A stretch of 64,000 bases of DNA from Amyelois transitella (taxonomy: Eukaryota; Arthropoda; Insecta; Lepidoptera; Pyralidae), in the NCBI RefSeq assembly GCF_032362555.1, contig NC_083522.1, positions 7,356,001 to 7,420,000 on the forward strand. Direction: 5' to 3'. The first letter of the stretch is position 1, and each line of letters starts with the position of its first letter. Under the pieces are notes generated by a model, which did not search any database, had not been told where the DNA came from, and saw only the letters and a program-made list of their open reading frames with translations. The position numbers were made by a program, and so were the translations under genes. This document shows positions 48,801 to 59,577 of this stretch, in pieces.

Positions 48801-49868
48801 TAATTTGTAGGTATTTATTTAGTGTTGATCATTAGAATGTTTGCAATATTTAAATACATATATATTATAATAATTCTAGTCTCGAACTCACCAAGTTAAT
48901 AGTCACTATTGCATCATTGATGAATTCCTCATGTATTTTACCAAAAATCTCTATGTACCATATAGTATAATTGTAAGCGGGGCCCCATGACTGTAATGGC
49001 ACTATTTTCAAGTAACGGACAGGAAGGTAAAGCCTTTCGGTAGTTCTGTGTCGCAACCTGAAGGTTTCTGGGGTACTGTCCTTCTTAAGGCCACTATGAA
49101 TAGCAAAATATATTAGTCATTGGATGTTACCAGCTATAAGACAGCACTGTCAATTGATTCAGTATCAACACACACATTTCTTTATATGAAAAACTGCTAC
49201 TGCACATTCCAGCAGTGTCCAATTAAAAAATATACTTATTTGCTGGGTGCTATACCAATCAAGCACAGACTATATCATGACCAAGATCATTTTAGAAAAT
49301 ACTTACGCAGATAAAAGCAAAGACAGGTTATTTTCATCCACTCCACCAAATATTTGGAACTTTTTAAGATCACTAACATGGGCCTTTACATATTTTCCAA
49401 ATTTAATAGTTTCCACAACTGATATAGTCTTCAATTTAAGCATGACATATTGTGAAGGCAATGGACTGTCTGTAAACCAACGTGATAGCTGATCCCATGG
49501 ATTGTTCACCATGATATTCCTAGAAAGAAAAAACAAAATAAAAATAAGACAGAAAGTTTTAATAAAACGGTGATTTTACTGAGAAGTTATTCACTTACGG
49601 CTGGTTTTAAAGTGGTAGGTAAAATTAAATTGCATTTCGATAGGTCGCATAAATTATTATAAATAAAATGTTGTTACGTAAATAAATTTACTAACAGAAG
49701 TGCGTAGGTACTCTGGCTTTTATCATTCTACAAAATTCACCGGGAGAAATTTCACGTGTGATTTATTTTGATTAAAAACTTAACTTACTCTGGTATAAAA
49801 TTTGCAGAATAGCTAGAAAATTTATGTATTGTATAACATAGTTTCACTGTTTCATACTTCTCATCCAT
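39883..49868 (-). CDS. MKLN1: Muskelin, kelch-repeat adaptor of the CTLH E3 ligase
   Basis: Intracellular substrate-adaptor subunit of the CTLH/GID ubiquitin ligase. Exons in transcript order: 49789-49868, 49307-49519, 48892-49093, 48405-48597, 47741-47922, 47129-47213, 45743-45969, 45140-45303, 44077-44224, 42431-42619, 41323-41481, 40805-41044, 40405-40566, 39883-40107; 2469 nt, 822 aa (human 735). All GT/AG and phase-consistent. Discoidin-like region at about 10-165 (KFGKYVKAHVSDLKKFQIFGG, here 21 residues at about 72-92), LisH/CTLH at about 166-235 (RKEEEAVRILLKHLRRRRY), kelch repeats at about 310-640 (GTLYLFGGWNGTEDLDDLW, YVFGGRVLPAN, RRLYMFAGQRNKEHLLDIWW). The tail ends KADVMALVNL. The extra length is mostly an Ala-Pro run in exon 5 and Ala/Arg-rich exon 13. 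Introns are crowded with repeats. Confidence 0.93.
40339..40380 (+). repeat. SINE family A fragment (3' end)
   Basis: Contains AGTTGGCTCTGTCTACCTCGC only; next to muskelin exon 13. Confidence 0.55.
41078..41155 (+). repeat. Second copy of the 75-bp duplicated segment
   Basis: In muskelin intron 11, close to exon 12. See 39351-39425. Confidence 0.8.
42113..42390 (-). repeat. SINE family A, full-length copy (antisense)
   Basis: Runs from the tail (ATACATACATACATATACAT) at the left to the head (GGTGCCGGGAACCACACGGCA) at the right, with all internal blocks. Lies in muskelin intron 10, 41 bp downstream of exon 10 in transcript direction. Confidence 0.9.
42664..42890 (-). repeat. SINE family B copy (tRNA-derived)
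   Basis: Reverse complement opens CTCTGTGGCTCAGCGGTAGT and contains the B box GGTTCGAATCCC; the head is the best preserved in the window. Not a functional tRNA: no acceptor stem pairs with the downstream body. Confidence 0.88.
43018..43167 (+). repeat. Interspersed repeat shared with 24536-24718
   Basis: See 24536-24718. Here shortened by an internal deletion after GGTTGGTCTG. Confidence 0.55.
43264..43563 (+). repeat. Repeat family E copy
   Basis: Starts ACTAGCTTTCACCCGCAGTT, includes AAAAGCGACGAATTTAACGAC and ends near AACTCACTTTCGCATGT. Confidence 0.55.
43575..43831 (+). repeat. SINE family A, full-length copy
   Basis: Sense orientation on the plus strand: head GTGCCGTGTCGTTCCCGGCAC, tail GTGATTATATGTATGT. 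Confidence 0.9.
43837..44038 (-). repeat. About 200-bp sequence shared with BicD intron 9
   Basis: Reverse complement of 32532-32733 with scattered changes. Lies between a SINE A and muskelin exon 9. Confidence 0.75.
44265..44494 (+). repeat. SINE family A copy
   Basis: Head GTGCCGTGTGATTCCCGGCAC, tail CATATGTATGTATGT; a deletion near the 3' end removes the GACTGTTGGCTCTG block. Confidence 0.85.
44558..44637 (-). repeat. SINE family A 3' fragment
   Basis: CCCTTGCGGGGTAGACAGAG with ATAC-type tail, placed inside a family E copy (about 44497-44786). Confidence 0.7.
45049..45079. repeat. Short inverted repeat (hairpin)
   Basis: Arms AACGCATCGAGGT and ACCTCAATGCGTT are complementary with one mismatch around a 6-nt spacer, in muskelin intron 8. 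A/T homopolymer runs flank it on both sides. Confidence 0.6.
45328..45413 (-). repeat. SINE family A fragment
   Basis: Contains CAGAGCCAACAGTCTTGAAA and GGAATTGAGATTCAGG. Confidence 0.65.
45420..45705 (+). repeat. Repeat family E copies
   Basis: 45420-45604 runs from GGCCGCCCGCGACTTCGTCC to CATTTATAATATTAGGA; 45606-45705 is a further 3' fragment ending CACATTTATAATATTATTG. Confidence 0.6.
46010..46060. repeat. Perfect 19-bp inverted repeat (hairpin)
   Basis: Arms 46010-46028 (AATATATATCTTGTGTTTA) and 46042-46060 are exactly complementary, separated by 13 nt. In muskelin intron 6. Confidence 0.8.
46365..46610 (+). repeat. Repeat family E copy
   Basis: Carries AGCGATGAATTTAGCGCCAC and ends AACTTACTTTCGCATTTATA; the SINE A at 46611 abuts it. 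Confidence 0.55.
46611..46876 (-). repeat. SINE family A, full-length copy (antisense)
   Basis: Clean copy with ATACATACATACATACATA tail at the left and GTGCCGGGAACCACACGGCAC head at the right. About 50 bp of repeat E sequence (GAAGAGGTAACAAAGAAACT, ACTTTCGCA) occurs on both sides, so it may have inserted near or duplicated family E sequence. Confidence 0.9.
46922..47094 (-). repeat. Non-LTR retrotransposon (LINE) 3' fragment
   Basis: On the minus strand it encodes the typical reverse transcriptase C-terminus GRPKKRWMDGVKDSMRRKGV, then SNWKKLTYCADPT and a stop. Distinct from LINE D. Confidence 0.8.
47557..47688 (-). repeat. SINE family A 5' half
   Basis: Contains TTTTACGACATCCACGGGAA and a diverged head (GTGCCGAAAACCACACGCC). 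Confidence 0.75.
47765..47812 (-). repeat. GC-rich microsatellite coding the muskelin Ala-Pro run
   Basis: Plus strand GCGGGGGCGGGCGCGGGGGC; read on the minus strand as alternating Pro and Ala codons inside muskelin exon 5. Confidence 0.85.
47946..48110 (-). repeat. SINE family B copy, degraded
   Basis: Antisense, shortened; the head (GTGGCACTGTGGTAGTGTGC on the minus strand) is altered and the middle deleted. Confidence 0.7.
48118..48373 (-). repeat. SINE family A copy (antisense)
   Basis: Near full length with a rearranged centre; the head (GGTGCCGGGAACCACAT) lies about 30 bp from muskelin exon 4. Confidence 0.8.
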
Positions 49869-50502
49869 TTCACTATGTGTATTTTGTATTAATTTTCAAA
49901 TTATTAAATATAATTTCCTCAGAGACCGAACGGCTGTCCTGAAATAATTAATTGACGTTGACATCACAGATTATTATTTGACATTAAAACCTAATAAAAA
50001 CCATGGACAAATTAACCTTTTTTTTTAGTCGAAGATTCTCTGATAAATCTTTGCGACGAATTTGTTTTAAAACCTATGTATTTTGCGGCTGAGAAAATTT
50101 TGCGATATTGTTGTGGTATTCTTTATTTTGATCCCCAATCTCAATCAATGTTTCGATCGGTAAAACAAAAGTTTTTACTAGGCGTATAAACATGTACATG
50201 TACAGTTAACAGCACATCAACTTGCCCAAATTAACTACCAATTCGTCTCTATGACCTTGTCATAGACTTCCATGTAGGGCAACTTGATATGCGGTTGTAC
50301 AATACAATAAAAACCTTTATTACATCCACATTGTATTGCATGACGTCATTCTATAAATTAATCTCAAACAAATCAGATAGACAGACCTACATAATTTAAA
50401 CAAACAACAGTATTCAGTATATATAGACAGTATTGAAGCATATTTTTGTGTGTGAGAATACAGAAGGGCAAAACTATTCTTAAATTTTCATAAAAATAAA
50501 AA
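49869..50502. promoter_or_regulatory. Divergent spacer between muskelin and NAXD
   Basis: 634 bp separate the two start codons, which face away from each other, so the promoters of both genes and their 5' UTRs should lie here. No TATA box or other element could be assigned with confidence. Confidence 0.5.
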
Positions 50503-52056
50503 ATGAAGATTCATTTCCATTTAAATTATATAATTTGGTACTTGATCTCTTACAATTATGTAGCTTTTGCTGTTTTAGTGAAAGAATGTTCAGAAATAGA
50601 CGGCTCTTTTGGGAATAGTTTACCTCAGTTCAGTAAGTCTATCATTCCAGAGCTAAAAGGTAAAATTAAAGGTGAGGCGGGTAAAATAGGAATTATTGGA
50701 GGTTCTATAGAATATACTGGGGCCCCATATTTTGCAGCAATTTCTGCATTAAAGGTGAGGTATAAGATGGTATTGTTTTTGAATGGTTTTTTTGGTGCGT
50801 ATCTTTACTTGTTATTTACAAGTAGTATCTGGTCATAGAATGTAAATTGGATAACTATTAGCTAAAAAATTAAATAAATATATTTTAAGTTTTTAACAAA
50901 AGTCTTTTTAAATAATTTATACAAACTATGAACTAAACTTAATTAATATTAACATAGGTACTTTTTACATTATGTAGCTATACAATAGTATTCTATACTC
51001 TCTGTTAAACAAGCTTTATTGTATAGACAATAAAATATTAGATACAGAAAAATATAACAACTTAATCAGCAATGATTTCGGTTGATAAGGATTTAAATAA
51101 TCATAAATAAAAAAAAAATCTATATTTCCATATACCTAGGTATATATAATTTTTCATCATATAGGGTATCCTTGTAGGGTAAGGGTAAGGGTGCCCACAC
51201 TTTACACGTTGGTTTATGTGGTGTTTCTGATTTCATTTTATTAAAAAAAAACATCAAGGCATCAAAATACCTACTTTATATTTAATTTACCTACCTACAT
51301 TTTTTTCAGGTTGGAGCTGATCTTGTTTTCGTTATAACAACAGAAAATGCAGCGCCAGTCATAAAGTCCTACAGTCCAGATCTTATTGTTTATCCTTATC
51401 TTTCATTAAACCATGTTTCTAAAATCAGCCCCTTGTTGAATAAAATGGATGTTATAGTTATTGGGCCGGGTCTGGGAAGAGAGGATAATACTGCAAAATT
51501 GATCAACGATATTATAAAAACCTGCAATGATTTAGCTAAGCCCCTAGTTGTTGATGCTGATGGTCTTTATTTTCTATCCAAAAATTTATCTATATTGAAA
51601 AATTACCCTAGCCCTGGAGCAATATTGACGCCAAATATTCGCGAAGCTAAAATGTTGAGAGAAGCAGTAAACAATAGTAATTGGTTAAATCATTGGGGAG
51701 AATACGTGTCTGTACTCGTAAAAGGAGAAGAAGATAAGCTTTTCACTTGTAATTCTCTTTTGAATTGGTCATCATCTAACGGAGGATCCGGAAGACGAGT
51801 TGGTGGTCAGGGTGACATTTTATCAGGGTCTTTGGGAACTTTCTTCAACTGGGCTCTGAAGGCTAGATTGTGTGAAAACGACGAATCCGTGCATCTTGCA
51901 CATAGTGTCGCTGCTTATGCAGCTGCTAAGTTCACTAGGGAGTGTAATTCGAAAGCCTTCGAAGTGCATGGGCGTAGTTTAACTGCTTCAGATATGTTGA
52001 ATTATATACATTTCGCATTTGACAGTATGTTTCCTGTTAACAATTTATTAAACTAG
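50503..52056 (+). CDS. NAXD: ATP-dependent NAD(P)H-hydrate dehydratase
   Basis: Repairs damaged NAD(P)H hydrates by ATP-dependent dehydration, together with the epimerase NAXE. Two exons, 50503-50754 and 51310-52056, phase 0, 332 aa, close to the usual family length. Family motifs: [20 protein letters not shown] (about 64-83), VIGPGLGR (nucleotide region), VVDADGL, AILTPN, and [12 protein letters not shown], which holds the expected catalytic Asp of the ribokinase-like fold. The N-terminus has a hydrophobic stretch ([17 protein letters not shown]), so an organellar or secretory targeting signal is possible. It is divergent from muskelin. The start is the first ATG in frame and the hydrophobic leader supports it only weakly. 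Confidence 0.93.
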
Positions 52057-52875
52057 AATAAAAAAAATCCTATAATATACCTAATTAAGTAAGTTGTTGT
52101 TGAACTAAACATACCTATCCTAATCTATTTTTGTATTTAACGAATTCCAATAAAGATTTAATAAAAATTGGAAATTATGATTTATTGTTATTTTTGGGCT
52201 CATTTCATATAAACCAAGACCACATTCTCTGCCGTTGACTGTACTTTCATTAGTTGCTATCCGGCTAACCGATACGCATAAGTCGAGAGAAAAAATCGTG
52301 TGGAAATTGCACATTCGGACAAATCTATTTAATAGTTTTCTCTATCTAGGATTGTAGGTAACTTTACCCAAACTTTTTGTATGTTATAGTTTTTATACAG
52401 ATAGGAGTTATTTCGATTAAAAACCTTACTTACCTTAGCCCGGAAAAAAGTCAATTCATTTTATTAAACTCAACATATTGGTAAAAATTTCATCCTACTG
52501 GCTGTAATCGTCTCTGATTAAAACGACTCTTTTTTTCATAGTATTTCCAAGCTGTTTAAACCCTTTTTAATCATAATAGAATAATAAAGAATCATGGAGG
52601 AACCGAGGAACCACATGTTTGATACAAACTTTTCACGACGTAGACTTGGTCGTAGTTCTTGTTTGTTTGGGAATAAACGCAATTTAAAAAAATATGAGAT
52701 AAAACTTTGACATTGACATTTCATAGATGGATTAAGGGTGAAGAAAAAAATTATTTACTGTGAATTGTTGCTTAAATTTTTCGCTTCACAGAATTAAAAT
52801 GAGCATATATTTAATGCAAGAACATAATTGACTACATTCATGTAAATTTGAAGTGTTAATTTACGCTCTAGAATA
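52057..52875. other. Intergenic region NAXD to FAM91A1
   Basis: NAXD 3' UTR with AATAAA-like sites (52151-52165), a SINE C scrap (52240-52325, GGAAATTGCACATTCGGAC) and AT-rich DNA. Nothing else supported. Confidence 0.55.
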
Positions 52876-55800
52876 ATGGAGGACGAGATTGAGGAATGTA
52901 TTCGGAAAAAAATACAATGGCCCCAGTTGCCTTCTACTGTTAAAAAGGTAAACAAGATTATTTTTCTATCTCACATATAGATAGGAATTTAAAAAATGCA
53001 AATTATAGTTATTATGATGTACGCTCCAACAAACCACAATAAAAAAAAATCGGTAAATAATATTAAGATGTGAATTTACTTGTTAAAACTGTTTTACCTT
53101 AATCTTTTGCAGCTACTAGGAGATTCCCCAAAAGAGTATGAGCGATATATATACGAATTTAGTATTAAAAATCAACTTCGTTTCAGGGGAAGTCTTGGTA
53201 AGTGATCCTTCCCATTATATTTATGTAAAAATCAAATTTAATTGAAATGTTGAATGTATGCAAGCAGCATAGAAGTTTGCAAATTCATTTTACAAAATGT
53301 AAAGTTTTACTTAATTTGCGTTTACTGAAGATGGAATACACAATGATGCAAGAAAAGTAAAGAAAATTGAATTTGTCATTCCCTAATTGTTCGCCATTGT
53401 GGTAGGATTCTTGTTTCTGAAAGTCTGAACCATTGGTCCTAGATTCAAAACCAGTTAGGTCATGATGAAAACGTTTTTTCCTGGCTGACTTTGAATTATT
53501 TATTTGCTATTTATAAAATAGAGTACCCAAGTCCAAAACATACTTTTCAAGGTTCACAAAAACAACTTGATCTAGAAAAATGTACGAGAATTATACCCCA
53601 TCTGTGGATTAAAAAAAATTTTACTGTGTTCCTGATTACATCAAATGCCAATTTTGCATACTAATCCTGATCTCAGAGGTCTGTTGAATTTGTGTCCAAG
53701 AAGAGTGAGCAGTTAAGCATTAGCATTATTGATTTTATAATTTTTTACCATGTTGTTGTTTTTAGTGAGAACCATTCGAAAAGATGAAAGGAAGTATTAT
53801 GAAACCCTGGTGCAGACCAGCATACAGAGGCTTATGTTGTATCCCTATCACTTAGCTGACATGATTGTTAAAGGTAATTCAATATTAATTGTTGCTTTTA
53901 ATAAATCTATTTTCATAATTTATCAGCAGAAAAATATATTTGTCAAAATAATAACTATATTTGAATAAAACTTTGTGGTTGTGAAAAAAAAAACATAGTG
54001 TCTGCCAGCTGTGTCTCTTCCCGTAGTAGTCAAATCAATGGATAAGCCTTTTTATCTTGGGTTTCTTTTTTGACAATTGGTTAGCAACGCGTCTCTATTT
54101 GAATCTAAATCCTATCCATACAGGTGAATGCTACCTTTTAGTTTTTTTAAGACTTGTGGCTCTGTCTCCCCTGTCAGAGATACTGATTTAATTATATACA
54201 TATAATGTACATATATATGTAGAATTTATACCACTTTATTACAAAAACAAATTCACCAGTAGTAGTCAGAATTAGTTTTTTCTTTTCTCAGTAAATTATA
54301 CAATCCTTTTGACTATAAGCAGATGGGATGGTGGAAATATGAGTATAGGGTGCTACTCCCAGTGGATTACAGTCTTTGTTTGTGTTGTCAGTCCATATAT
54401 GCTGACTATCATCATTGAATATATCATGTTGCTTTCTTAATCTCTGGGAGTTTATATTTTTTGGGATTGTCAGCTGCCCTGCAAGTTCATTATGGATGCT
54501 TTAGAAGTCTTGCCTTGTACTTGTCATTGTTAGAGGCATAATTAGTAAAAATCATATGACAATAATCAAGAGCCCATCATAATTTTAAAGTTATATTCTT
54601 TTCCTGATAGAAACAAACACAAATTAATTATGTAACACTTAATATTTCAGGTCTCAGGATAACACCATATATTTATTATGTGGAAGTGGTTGCACTTCTC
54701 ATTGAAATGGAGAAGAGTTATGATACCATGCCTAACTTCACCGCCGCCGATTGTAAGTTTGTACACCTTTTTTATTTGTCTTGTAGATTTAATCTAATCA
54801 AGTTTTATTAATAAATTATAGTAACATTGAGTTGGCATCCCATAACGAAATGTTTCAAAATTACTTTGGGTCTGGCCCAATCTGTAATTTTGCAACAACT
54901 ATTATATAAGAGATGTGTGGATGTTATCTTTCATGCTAAATCTTCTTGATGGATGTTAATGATATTTGGCCCAGACCAGACAGAGATCTGAAATCTGTAA
55001 TATAAAAATGAATCGCAAATTTTGTTGGTAAGCGCATAAGTCAACAAAGACTGGACCAATATGGCTAATTTTTTTTATAAAACAGCCCTTTTCTTTTTTC
55101 TATAAAACGTTTTCTAACTAAAACATAGAGTCAATTCGAGCTTTGTTGCTTTTGTATAAAGGACGCGCCCTGTCACCAGGGTCACCGTTCTGTTCAGCAA
55201 AATTTTTTCCCCAATTATAAAAAAGGTAAGAACAAAAAAATATACATTACAAATATTTTTGACAGAACGAAGTCTGTCGGGTCCGGTAGTAATATTATAA
55301 TAAGTACTTTCTATCGCGAAATTCTCCCCGGGGCGCAGCTAGTTTAGATATAATATAGACGGCCTCTGTGGTTCAGCGGTAGTACGCTTGTCTGTGACAC
55401 CGGAGGTCCCGGGTTCGAATCCCGGTCAAGGCATGATGAGAAAAGAACTTTTTCTGATTGTCCTGGGTCTTGGATGTTTATCTATATAAGTATTTATTAT
55501 AAAATATAGTATCGTTGAGTTGGTATCTCGTAACACAAGTTTCGAACTTACTTCGAGGCTAACTCAATCAGTGTAATTTGTCCCGTATATAAAAAAAAAA
55601 AAAAAAAAAAAAAATATAACTTTGGCACTAGTTTGGATTTGTCACTATTGTTTGTTAGTGCTAGTCCCGGTAGCGTCCTTTTCTCTGGAGAGGAGCCCCA
55701 GGTTTGCTTTTGACAATGATCCTGGATTTGGTAATTCGGGTTTTTACACAAAATCGCCAGATGATTAGTATAGTAGCTACGATGTTATTCGTAAGAGAGA

Positions 55801-56259
55801 GAAGAGTATCATAAGAGTACTTGATTGATATCAAGTAAGTAATACCGGTAAAATACAGTCAACCAGCACATCAAGCTACCCTGCACTTGACTCTATGACG
55901 CGGGAATAAAGGCGAATTTTCAGTGAATTTAGGTAGGTAGACTGTACATAACTCTGAAAAGCATCATTGTTACATGCTCATGTTTGGATTGAAACCATTC
56001 CCACACGCTTTTTTATACTTATACATGTTGTTTAGGCGTAGTACTAATATAGGTATATTCTGTCAATCAATATGCAGGTCTCCGGCTGCTCGGCATAGGG
56101 CGTAACGAGTACCTAGAACTGGTGGCGAAGGCGCGCTCGCTGGGTCGCCGGGCGCGCTCCAAGGCGCTCCGCTCGCTGCTGCCGCGGGTGCCGCTCAGTA
56201 TCCCCATGCAGCCGTGGTGGAGGGTGGAGCTTGGATATGTGCTAGAAGATGACGTCAAG
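52876..56259 (+). CDS. FAM91A1: FAM91A1 orthologue, first five exons (3' part not found)
   Basis: FAM91A1 acts with WDR11 and C17orf75 and binds TBC1D23 in capture of endosome-derived vesicles at the trans-Golgi. Exons: 52876-52947, 53113-53197, 53766-53873, 54651-54752, 56078-56259; phases fit and all sites are GT/AG (183 residues). Conserved segments: SPKEYERYIYEFSIKNQLRF, RKDERKYYETL, LMLYPYHLADMIVKGLRITP, EKSYDTMPNFTAADCLRLLG, IGRNEYLELV, WWRVELGYVLEDDVK. The last exon ends in a good donor (AAG/GTGAAG), but no matching following exon was seen up to 64000. The remaining 600 or so residues must lie beyond the window, or the locus is broken. Two lipase genes on the other strand lie in the intervening space. 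Confidence 0.9.
54000..54215 (+). repeat. SINE family A copy, diverged
   Basis: Sense orientation in FAM91A1 intron 3; blocks GGTTAGCAACGCGTCTCTAT and TGTGGCTCTGTCTCCCCTGT survive. Confidence 0.65.
55361..55613 (+). repeat. SINE family B copy with poly(A) tail
   Basis: Complete copy: head GGCCTCTGTGGTTCAGCGGT, B box GGTTCGAATCCC, end TTTGTCCCGTATAT, then about 23 A. The clean tail suggests relatively recent insertion in FAM91A1 intron 4. Confidence 0.9.
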
Positions 56260-57393
56260 GTGAAGCTACTAAACAATATTTATGTGTTATTCTAATATAA
56301 AAAAGCTGATTTGCAATATAGGACCAGATTAAATTAAAGTATAATTATAATTCTCAGATTCAAACTGTCGTGGTAGGTACTTCCCTGTAGGGAAGATCTC
56401 TTTGTGGCTTAGAAAGTCCATGGAAAATATCTTATAATATTTTTTAAAATAGTTGAACATTAATTCGCATTCGGTAGACGATGTCAGCTTCCAAATTTCG
56501 CCAATAGTTTTGCTATTCAGGAATTTTCGCGGGAATTTGAAAATACCATTTTAATGAATTAATTTAATAGACACTTAGGTATATGATATTTGTAAAAAAT
56601 ATCATTCAAACATACATATTTCAGAATATTTTTGAAAAAGTGTTGAATATCATTCAATACATAGCTACTGGGAAACTTATACTCGTACACCTACTGTGAA
56701 ATAATACGTCTTTTAACATAAAAAAATATTTAATATATTAAATCTAAATTACTTATACATTTTTAAAATTAATTTTACGGACAAGTAATCTTATTGCAAA
56801 CGTCATCACGAATTAGAGCGGCAATGTATTATTGTCCTAACTATGAGTTACATCAAACGCTTTACAAAACATGATTAAAACAGAATATGTATATAGGAAC
56901 ATACACAGAGTGCAATGACCATTGCAAATTATTCCATACCCTAAGCTGTAAAACAGGAAAATATACATAATACATACATACATATTATCACGACTATATC
57001 CCTTGCCGGGTAGACATAGCCAACAGTCTCAAAAATAAAAACTAATAGGCTACGTTCATCTATTTCACTTAATTAGAGAATTGAGATTTAAATAGTAACG
57101 GGTTGCTAGCCCATCGCCTAAAAGAAGTATCTTAAGTTTATAAGCCTATCCCTTAGTTGCCTTTCACGACATCCATAGGAAACAGATTGAATGGTCCTAT
57201 TCTTTTTGTATTGGTGCCAGGAACCACACAGCACGGTCATGCGGAAAAGAAAATATGAACAAAATTGTATGAATTTCAATGATATTTCAATTTTTTTTTT
57301 ATTTATCAGGGTAAGCAAAAACGTATTTTGACATTTTGCTGCTCTAAACAAAATCTGAACAAAATCCAAAAATATTCTAGTGGTATTTTTAAG
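56260..57393. other. FAM91A1 intron 5 (or 3' flank) up to the lipase gene
   Basis: AT-rich, no exon of FAM91A1 recognised. Contains a SINE A copy at 56966-57235. Confidence 0.6.
56966..57235 (-). repeat. SINE family A, full-length copy (antisense)
   Basis: Tail ATACATACATACATATTATC at the left, head GGTGCCAGGAACCACACAGCA at the right. Confidence 0.88.
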
Positions 57394-58704
57394 TTACTTG
57401 TACGCATTAAGAAATTTATCGAGGTAAGGGAAAAAGTGTTTTGACATTTTGCTGCCCCAAATAAAGTCTATATGAGAAAATTTCTTCCACGGCATCAGAA
57501 AATATGTAGCATTTGGCAGTGCGTTCTGCAGCATGAGCGAATCCTTGACTGTGGCGCAGTAGTCGTTCTTCCCCACCATCAAAACCACCTTGGTTGAAAT
57601 ATTTGTTAAATTGTATAATGGCGCCGATGGAGAATTATATTTTACCATGTTGCCTTTTGGTCCATAATTAAACCACCCATAATGGCGGTCGTTCCAAAAT
57701 TGCAATGCGTGAGGAATAATCTTTACTGAGGTCCCGGATAGGTATTGGCCCAAAATCTTAGGCACAAAGTCTGGTTCTATCTGTTCTGCGTCTGCGCCTA
57801 GTGCAGGAAAAATAAGTTCATCGAGACAGAGTTTATAACTTACCTCCTTTAATTCTGTACATACGTATTGAATAATTCTTGTTATTGTAGAATTTGTGTT
57901 TAAAAGTTCCACTTGTCCTGTTCTTTTGAAATATTCGTAAACCGTTGGGAGAACTTTTGGCAGGAGTGCGCCAAGTCCGCGAGTATGTTGGTTGTAAAAT
58001 ATAGGAGCTAAAGCAATGCTCACTTTAATTTTCTGATTATATTCTGGTCTGGTGGAGCCCATCACGAAATAGTTCCAGGTTCCTTGGGAGTGCCCGATGA
58101 GTATTAACTGTGATTTGCCAGTTTCTTGCAAAACGTAGTCGATGAAGGCTGGGTAGTCGTAATATCCATTTTCATGAAATGTGAAGTCCCAATACTCTTT
58201 GTCCACATCCGGATCCAACGTTACGTGACGTCTGCTGTACCTGTTTCCTCTCATGTTGCCGAGCCAAACGTCGTAACCAGATTCTGTCAAATGCACGGCG
58301 GGAGAGTATTTACGTCTTATACAAAATGTATCCGAGGAGTCCATGAGACCATGGAGTAGAATAATGGGCAAATCTTGAGTTATGTTATCGTTCAGTATGT
58401 GGAACATCTTTAGGATGTACCGGTCTTCAGTGATGACGTCATACTCTTCACAGTCATGTCCTGACTTGCGTATTAGTTCGGTTGTGTTCAGCCTCTCAAC
58501 TTTCGGGAGCTTAGTGAAACCGTTAAAAATTTTACCTGTTAATATTTCTGGGCCATATGCTCCACCCGAATCTGACTCTATCGAAGCGAAATTTAAAACT
58601 GGGAGAATTGGAATAACGACAAACAATATTAAAGTTATGTTAACTACCATTTTAAACGTGATTACACTAGGAGGGGTAGCAACCGAATGTTTGGTAATTT
58701 TCAC
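57394..58704 (-). CDS. Acid-lipase-like alpha/beta hydrolase, intact (lipase 3/lipase 1 type)
   Basis: Secreted or lysosomal lipid hydrolase of the gastric/lysosomal acid lipase family, in insects often expressed in the gut. A single exon of 436 codons. The probable start is Met19 (ATG at 58650), because it begins a good signal peptide (MVVNITLILFVVIPILPV); the upstream ATG at 58704 would bury it. Numbered from 58704: oxyanion-side motif LLHGLMDSSD (117-126), nucleophile Ser206 in GHSQG, Asp381 in GKNDYCA, His411 in SHIDF. N-glycosylation-type sites are frequent (NIT, NLT, NIS, NAT). The paralogue at 62533-63782 shares most of the sequence, so this is a small tandem array. Lack of introns suggests origin by retroposition or intron loss in this lineage. 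Confidence 0.93.
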   Translation of the reverse strand: MKITKHSVATPPSVITFKMVVNITLILFVVIPILPVLNFASIESDSGGAYGPEILTGKIFNGFTKLPKVERLNTTELIRKSGHDCEEYDVITEDRYILKMFHILNDNITQDLPIILLHGLMDSSDTFCIRRKYSPAVHLTESGYDVWLGNMRGNRYSRRHVTLDPDVDKEYWDFTFHENGYYDYPAFIDYVLQETGKSQLILIGHSQGTWNYFVMGSTRPEYNQKIKVSIALAPIFYNQHTRGLGALLPKVLPTVYEYFKRTGQVELLNTNSTITRIIQYVCTELKEVSYKLCLDELIFPALGADAEQIEPDFVPKILGQYLSGTSVKIIPHALQFWNDRHYGWFNYGPKGNMVKYNSPSAPLYNLTNISTKVVLMVGKNDYCATVKDSLMLQNALPNATYFLMPWKKFSHIDFIWGSKMSKHFFPYLDKFLNAYK

Positions 58705-59449
58705 ATTTAAGGAGATCTTATATGGATAAAATTAACTTTATTTCTGAACATAGACGGGTATTTATAACTGAACGGCTAAATATAGCTACTAAAGTAATTT
58801 TTTATGAAAAACGCACAACGCCGCGCTTCTCACAGGGGAAGGTTCCGTAGTTGCCAGTATTTTTTTTTTATTTTATTTTACGATGTAAAACGGATTCTAT
58901 CATTATGACATAATGAAAAGACCGTTAAAAACGACCAATGTTTGTGTTCAAAGGTGGTCAAATATAGTAAAAAAAGCTGGCCAAGTGCGAGTCTTAGGTT
59001 CTTTCTCCGTCAGATCATGAGGGAATAGTGAACTTTACTGGTTGACCTGGATTATGGACGATTATAATCTATACATATAAGTGCTTAATGTAAAATATTT
59101 TATCGTTGGGTTAGTATCCCACCAATAGGCTATTTTACACCATGTAAAAAAAAATATAAAAATGCACGTATCTTATAGATTTTGTAAAAAATAAAAGAAA
59201 AACATCGATCATTATTCATAAAAGTGCAATATGGATTTTATAATTCAATTTAAAAAATCCTCTTTTTTAATCTGTTCTTCAAAAGTCGAAAACGCTATCC
59301 GCCATGTTGGGTACTGACGTGACGTCATACTTTTAGTAAACAAATATCAAATCGAAAACATATTGATGATGTCAGGATCTGTTTAAAATTTTAGTTTAAA
59401 ATTTCTATCACGTTTTTGGGTTTTTACTCTTTAATAATTTAATAGAAAC
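58705..59449. other. Spacer between lipase and the lone exon
   Basis: No gene seen. A scrap of SINE B (about 59066-59107, sense) is present. Rest AT-rich. Confidence 0.5.
58714..58726 (-). promoter_or_regulatory. TATA-like element upstream of the intact lipase
   Basis: The minus strand reads CCATATAAGATCTCC here, about 65-75 bp before the preferred ATG at 58650. Position fits a TATA box with a short 5' UTR; not otherwise supported. Confidence 0.35.
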
Positions 59450-59577
59450 ATGGAAGACGGTTTTGTGAAAGCAGACAATATAAATCTACCGAGGATTAAT
59501 ACGTTGATGGTGGCGAAATTTTTTGCGTCCAATCCCGATTTCTGTTCTGCTGAGTTAAGAAATGTTAAAACAGCGAT
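59450..59577 (+). CDS. Possible first exon of an unknown gene or relic
   Basis: ATG opens 42 codons (MEDGFVKADNINLPRINTLM ... CSAELRNVKTA) followed by a strong donor (GCGAT/GTAAGT). The stretch LPRINTLMVAKFF with SAELRNVK resembles, from memory, the start of a multi-copy insect protein family. The expected continuation was not found. An acceptor at 60107 in matching phase opens a frame YLVKYKDLQLAINANAASLL that ends without a clear donor. It could be a relic copy. Confidence 0.35.
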